A stretch of DNA of 36,939 bases from a virus: the IMG/VR virus record IMGVR_UViG_3300020193_000059, positions 1 to 36,939 of that record; one strand, 5' to 3'. The notes under the pieces are model-generated. The model was not told the origin of the DNA and ran no database searches. It worked only from the letters and a program-made list of their open reading frames with translations. Shown here one piece after another: positions 33,562 to 36,939 of this stretch (position 1 is its first letter; each line of letters opens with the position of its first letter). The position numbers and the translations under genes were made by a program.

Positions 33562-34154
33562 TGATTCTTGATGTAAAAATTGATAAATTAGCAATAGCTA
33601 AAAAAATAGCTAACTCCAACTCTTTGCAATCAAAGGGTTGGCAATTGGCTGAACGTAGAGCCGGAACGATATTCCTGTCAAGAAAAAACGCAATGCTTCA
33701 TGCCTTTTCTAATCATCCGGTTACTAAAGAAATTGATGGTGGAAACACGTCCGCAAACATTAGTAGAACATTAAATGGACATGGCAATCTTTTTAGTTTT
33801 ATTGGTTTTGAAGATGGAACCGAGCCAACTAAAGAGCTTTATAATCTTCTTGCTGAAGACGTTCAGTTAAGAAGGGGCAATGCTTCTCGATTAAGTTGGG
33901 TGTTTAAAATTAGTTATCCAAGCCAAGCAAAGATAGAACAATTGACGCCCCTACCTTGGGAAAGAGGAAATAGCTGGGCTTATGGTATTGAAAAAGGTAT
34001 ATCTGGCTTTGGACAATATGTTAAAAGAAGCTCAATCAGGTCGCGTTCTGGCGGCGGGCTGCAATCTTCATCAACCCTACGTCTTCAGTCTTTTAATAAG
34101 ACCCCATACATTTCTGATATAATAGAAAAGTTCAAAAACTCCTTTAAAAAATAA
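33561..34154 (+). CDS. Tail-completion-like protein
   Basis: 197 residues. It starts with a helix (IDKLAIAKKIANSNSLQSKGWQLAERRAG) followed by a beta-rich segment with FIGFEDGTEPTKELYNLL and a C-terminal serine/arginine-rich part ending FKNSFKK. The helix-then-strand pattern and position after the stopper fit HK97 gp10-type neck proteins. It is translationally coupled with both neighbours by one-base overlaps. Confidence 0.55.
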   Translation: MILDVKIDKLAIAKKIANSNSLQSKGWQLAERRAGTIFLSRKNAMLHAFSNHPVTKEIDGGNTSANISRTLNGHGNLFSFIGFEDGTEPTKELYNLLAEDVQLRRGNASRLSWVFKISYPSQAKIEQLTPLPWERGNSWAYGIEKGISGFGQYVKRSSIRSRSGGGLQSSSTLRLQSFNKTPYISDIIEKFKNSFKK

Positions 34155-34978
34155 TGAAAAAGCAATTTGAACATTCTCTTTTATCTAGTTTTTTGTTATT
34201 TGTTGACCATGAGATTCTAACAAAAGGCGATGCTTTTACGAATCATAGTGGTTTTTTTTATCCTTCTATTAATAGGTATCAATCTAGGGTTACTTATGCT
34301 GCTCCATTTAAACAGTTTGTTAATGATTTTTCTGTTTCTGGGGCCAATGTGATGACTGGTATATATTTGAATAATTCTTTTACAGCAATAGGCCAAAATA
34401 ATCTTTTAGCTATCAATCATTATCATGGAACTTGCGATTTTTCAACAAATCAGTCTGCGACTATAAGCGGTAACTATGCCCTAAAAGATGTCAATGTTTA
34501 TATGACTACTGACCCAGATGAAACGGTGGTTTTTGAAAAAAAGTTCTTTACAAACCCGAAGTATCCCCAAACTCTTAGTGGCTTGGCTCCTGATACCTAT
34601 GTAGTCCCCGCTGTATTTATTAAGAAAAGGGGTGGGGAAAATAAACCATTTGCTCTTGGAGGCATTGATAATACCTCTATGGATGTGAGGGCAATTATTA
34701 TTAGTGACAATACTTATACTTTAGATGCTGTCGCCGGTATTTTAAAAGACACAAACTTAAAGACTTTTAATTTTGTTGATTCTGTTCCTTTTGATATTCG
34801 TGGCGCTTATACGGGCCTAGCCTATAACTATAATACTTATGCAACGGGCCAAAAAACTACTATCTGGAAGGTTTCGGAATCTAGGATTTTGCCGAATCCA
34901 CAAATTAAAAATATTGCTGATAATTTGTATGTTTCTTTTATTGATTTTGAGCTTTCTACATTAAGGTCACATGGATAA
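34154..34978 (+). CDS. Tail or neck protein of unknown type
   Basis: 274 residues. An amphipathic start (KKQFEHSLLSSFLLFVDHEILTKG) is followed by beta-rich sequence with repeated S/T-G pairs (FSVSGANVMTGIYLNN, TISGNYALKDVNVYMT). The end, IADNLYVSFIDFELSTLRSHG, is helix-poor. Position between the neck gene and the tail-tube-like gene suggests a tail terminator or neck protein, but I recognise no family. Confidence 0.55.
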   Translation: MKKQFEHSLLSSFLLFVDHEILTKGDAFTNHSGFFYPSINRYQSRVTYAAPFKQFVNDFSVSGANVMTGIYLNNSFTAIGQNNLLAINHYHGTCDFSTNQSATISGNYALKDVNVYMTTDPDETVVFEKKFFTNPKYPQTLSGLAPDTYVVPAVFIKKRGGENKPFALGGIDNTSMDVRAIIISDNTYTLDAVAGILKDTNLKTFNFVDSVPFDIRGAYTGLAYNYNTYATGQKTTIWKVSESRILPNPQIKNIADNLYVSFIDFELSTLRSHG

Positions 34979-34994
34979 ATTAGAAAGTTTTAAT

Positions 34995-35023
34995 TTCACA
35001 ATGAAGCTTTTTCTCTGTAAAAC
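34995..35023 (+). promoter_or_regulatory. Possible promoter before the tail-tube gene
   Basis: TTCACA (34995-35000), 17 nt, TAAAAC (35018-35023). The match to consensus is poor, but TAAAACATATTGG resembles the sequence at 31155-31167. Confidence 0.3.
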
Positions 35024-35034
35024 ATATTGGACAC

Positions 35035-35050
35035 GTTTAACAAAATAGGA
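35035..35050 (+). promoter_or_regulatory. A-rich leader with AGGA ribosome binding site (tail tube gene)
   Basis: GTTTAACAAAATAGGA, with AGGA 8 nt before ATG 35059, the same leader type as the decoration and capsid genes. Confidence 0.6.
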
Positions 35051-35058
35051 CTAAAATT

Positions 35059-35895
35059 ATGCCAGCAAGAACACTTTATTCAAGTCAACTCGCAATTATA
35101 GATGGAAGAACATATCCAGTTCAGTCTGCTTCGTGCGAAACAACCATTCCAATTGAAGACATTTCTATTTTAGGAAAACTTGGTTCAGCAGGACGTTTCC
35201 AAAAAGAAGTAGCAACCTGCAAATCAGACATAAAAATTTTCTTAACAAGTGGAAGTGGCAAATCCCATACATTAACGGCGGCCCATATTAATGACTGGAC
35301 AGGTAAAGCTATGGAAGGAAAAGTTTCTGATATTAGAGTTGAGCCTAATGGGTTTGCTCTATCAGGTATTTTGGCAAGCCTAAACATTGATGCTTCAAAA
35401 GGAAATTTTGTGATGGTCGACATGAGCTTCGTTGGGGTTGGAGAGCCAACTTATGAAGCAGTTCCCTTAAAAGTTGGTGGTGGTCAATACACAGGCAGCG
35501 GAACTCCCCTAACTACCGTGACTCCAATTATTAATCAAATTTCTTTGACTGCGACGGATGGCAATTTTAATACTTGTCCTAGCTCGGCGAAATTCTCGTT
35601 TGATATGCCAAATGAAGTTATTTCGTGTATTAATTCTGTTATCAGCGGAACGCAAGATGCAGTCTCAGGTACAAACGTTCAAGTTGCCAAGCCGCCGTTT
35701 AAGGGGACAATTACTGTTGAAGGAACATCTGCCGAACAAGCAAGTGGTATTCAGTTTGGTCACTTAAAATGCACAATCAGAGATTCAGCGTTAATAAGCC
35801 GCAGTTTTAATCAAGCGGCCGGTGAGGTCGGTGCAACTTATAATTTCACATCAGAGGGAGTAGATGTTGTTTTTACTGACGAAACAAGTCTCTAA
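35059..35895 (+). CDS. Tail tube-like protein
   Basis: 278 residues. It starts MPARTLYSSQLAIIDGRTYPVQSASCETTIPIEDISILGK, a pattern of strand, loop and 'G.....v' typical of tail-tube proteins, and has alternating strands through to YNFTSEGVDVVFTDE. A strong leader and terminator make it a single highly expressed gene, as for tail tubes. The gene lies after the neck genes and before likely tail chaperones, which supports the call. No sheath protein was identified here, so it may be a siphovirus-type tail; that is open. Confidence 0.7.
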   Translation: MPARTLYSSQLAIIDGRTYPVQSASCETTIPIEDISILGKLGSAGRFQKEVATCKSDIKIFLTSGSGKSHTLTAAHINDWTGKAMEGKVSDIRVEPNGFALSGILASLNIDASKGNFVMVDMSFVGVGEPTYEAVPLKVGGGQYTGSGTPLTTVTPIINQISLTATDGNFNTCPSSAKFSFDMPNEVISCINSVISGTQDAVSGTNVQVAKPPFKGTITVEGTSAEQASGIQFGHLKCTIRDSALISRSFNQAAGEVGATYNFTSEGVDVVFTDETSL

Positions 35896-35920
35896 TTTTT
35901 TAAAAATAATCCAAAAAAAC

Positions 35921-35955
35921 TCCCGCGCTTGGAGCTTCCATCGCGGGAATTTTTG
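35921..35955 (+). terminator. Intrinsic terminator after the tail-tube gene
   Basis: TCCCGCG (35921-35927) and CGCGGGA (35942-35948) form a 7-bp GC-rich stem, with a small inner TGGA/TCCA hairpin, followed by ATTTTTG. Confidence 0.8.
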
Positions 35956-35962
35956 TGTAATC
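35955..35962 (+). promoter_or_regulatory. GTGTAATC variant motif before 35979
   Basis: GTGTAATC starts inside the tail of the terminator and ends 16 nt before ATG 35979. Confidence 0.4.
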
Positions 35963-35978
35963 ATATCTGGAACAAGGT

Positions 35979-36299
35979 ATGGAAAATTATACTTCTCAGG
36001 AACAGGGCGTGCATAATAGAGATTTTGTTACTTTACAGGTTCATCAATCTGTCATTCGTCTTTTTAAATATTATTTAAATCTCTTAGATAATTTAAAAAA
36101 AGAAAACAAAATTTCTCCAGAAAAAGCAGAACAGTTTAGAAAAAAAATACTCGACGCTGGAAATGAGTGTTCTAGGGAAATTACTGGATTATTAGATGTT
36201 TTTGATTTTTATATTAATCCAGAAAGACTAAAGATTGCACATGAACAGCGGAAAGTTATTAAAAAAACTGTATCAAACGCCATTCTCACGATAGAATAA
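35979..36299 (+). CDS. Small tail-associated helical protein
   Basis: 106 residues, mostly helical (HQSVIRLFKYYLNLLDNLKKE, then SPEKAEQFRKKILDAGNECSREITGLLDVFDFYI). It lies between tail tube and the gene at 36319, where tail assembly chaperones usually are, but nothing in the sequence fixes that role. Confidence 0.6.
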   Translation: MENYTSQEQGVHNRDFVTLQVHQSVIRLFKYYLNLLDNLKKENKISPEKAEQFRKKILDAGNECSREITGLLDVFDFYINPERLKIAHEQRKVIKKTVSNAILTIE

Positions 36300-36318
36300 A
36301 CTAGGTAAAGGGAAAATT

Positions 36319-36939
36319 ATGGACATGAATAATAAATATCTTTGTGATTTTGTAGTTAAAAAACAAATTGAAGAAAAAATTACAGAAAAAAAGACCGAAG
36401 ACGGCAAAGAGGTTGAAGTTACTAGGTCTGTCAAAAAGACTAAACCATTCAAAGTTAAGATTATTAAGCCAACGCGCAAAATAAGAGAAGGTGCAGAAAC
36501 ATTTTATGCCAAATGCCTTTCTCAATTTATGAAGGATGGACTTCTGAGCCTTCACATGATTGCAAAAAGATATGATAATGACGGTGGAGCCCTTAATGAT
36601 GATGAAAAGAAAACCATTGAGCTTTTACAATTAAAACGTAGAGACCTTAATAAAGAATTACTCGAATTAGTCGCCACAGCTTCAAAAACTCCAGAAATCG
36701 AAAAAAGGGAAACTGATGTTTTATTACAACTTCAAGATACGCAACAACAAATTGACGCTATCCAAAGCCCTTATTACGCTATTTTTAACCAAACAGCCGA
36801 AGTAAAAGCTAGGAATAAATTGGTTTTTTGGTGGACTTTACATTTGGGAGTTCTTGAAGACGAGAAAGGAGAATTTAAACAAATTTTTTCAGGAGAATCT
36901 TATGAACAAAAATTGGATTCTTATGATAAAATAGAAGAA
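36319..36939 (+). CDS. Putative tail assembly protein (3' end cut by window edge)
   Basis: Open from ATG 36319 to the right edge (207 codons, no stop), preceded by AGGTAAAGGG as a possible ribosome binding site. A lysine-rich N-terminal part (CDFVVKKQIEEKITEKK, KVKIIKPTRKIREGAE) is followed by helices (KKTIELLQLKRRDLNKELLELVATAS, DTQQQIDAIQSPYYAIF) and WWTLHLGVLED. Placement before an expected tape-measure gene would suit a tail assembly chaperone or a tail-associated scaffold. I recognise no family. Confidence 0.65.
   Translation, partial: MDMNNKYLCDFVVKKQIEEKITEKKTEDGKEVEVTRSVKKTKPFKVKIIKPTRKIREGAETFYAKCLSQFMKDGLLSLHMIAKRYDNDGGALNDDEKKTIELLQLKRRDLNKELLELVATASKTPEIEKRETDVLLQLQDTQQQIDAIQSPYYAIFNQTAEVKARNKLVFWWTLHLGVLEDEKGEFKQIFSGESYEQKLDSYDKIEE

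Overview
This window is part of a tailed double-stranded DNA phage genome (Caudoviricetes). It carries a large terminase, portal, prohead protease/scaffold, decoration protein, probable major capsid protein, head-tail connectors, tail-tube-like protein and several fibre proteins. The host is probably a Gram-negative bacterium of the Planctomycetes-Verrucomicrobia-Lentisphaerae (PVC) group. The reason is that two genes inside the virion module encode DUF1501 and PSCyt1/DUF1549/DUF1553 (planctomycete cytochrome) proteins, families that are abundant in that group and not expected in phages. The host assignment is inference.

Layout. (1) 1-3440, minus strand, visibly more GC-rich: a cluster of small accessory genes with sigma70-type promoters. 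It holds three copies of one small gene, two identical copies of a very acidic gene, a relative of the acidic gene whose middle is replaced by an ADP-ribosyltransferase-like segment, and five copies of an intergenic repeat of about 45 bp. (2) 3403-3728: a strand switch with an A/C-only low-complexity tract. (3) 3729-6911, plus strand, AT-rich: a lipoprotein zinc metalloprotease with a 141-bp internal duplication, a holin-like protein, a polytopic membrane protein, a methyltransferase-like protein and PhoH. (4) 6871-9521, minus strand: a glycosyltransferase operon (GT9, GT2, two unknowns). (5) 9587-14577: zinc-ribbon protein, sigma-like factor, possible small terminase, C2H2-ERCC4 nuclease and TerL. 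(6) 14611-23062: collagen-like fibre, portal, beta-repeat protein and two paralogous adhesin-type proteins. (7) 23153-27322: the DUF1501 and PSCyt1 pair; the second gene is broken by an exact 47-bp tandem duplication. (8) 27363-36939: protease/scaffold, decoration protein, capsid, terminator, head completion and tail genes, running off the right edge.

Regulation. A recurring motif, GTGTAATA, lies 6 to 25 nt before the first start codon of many plus-strand units, including the DUF1501 gene. It has no constant -35 partner, much like a T4-type late promoter. The sigma-like protein at 10017-10697 is the obvious candidate to read it. Several of these starts are so close to the motif that the messages may be leaderless. 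Decoration, capsid and tail-tube genes instead share an A-rich leader with an AGGA-type ribosome binding site.

All functional names rest on reading motifs and gene order by eye; no database search was run.
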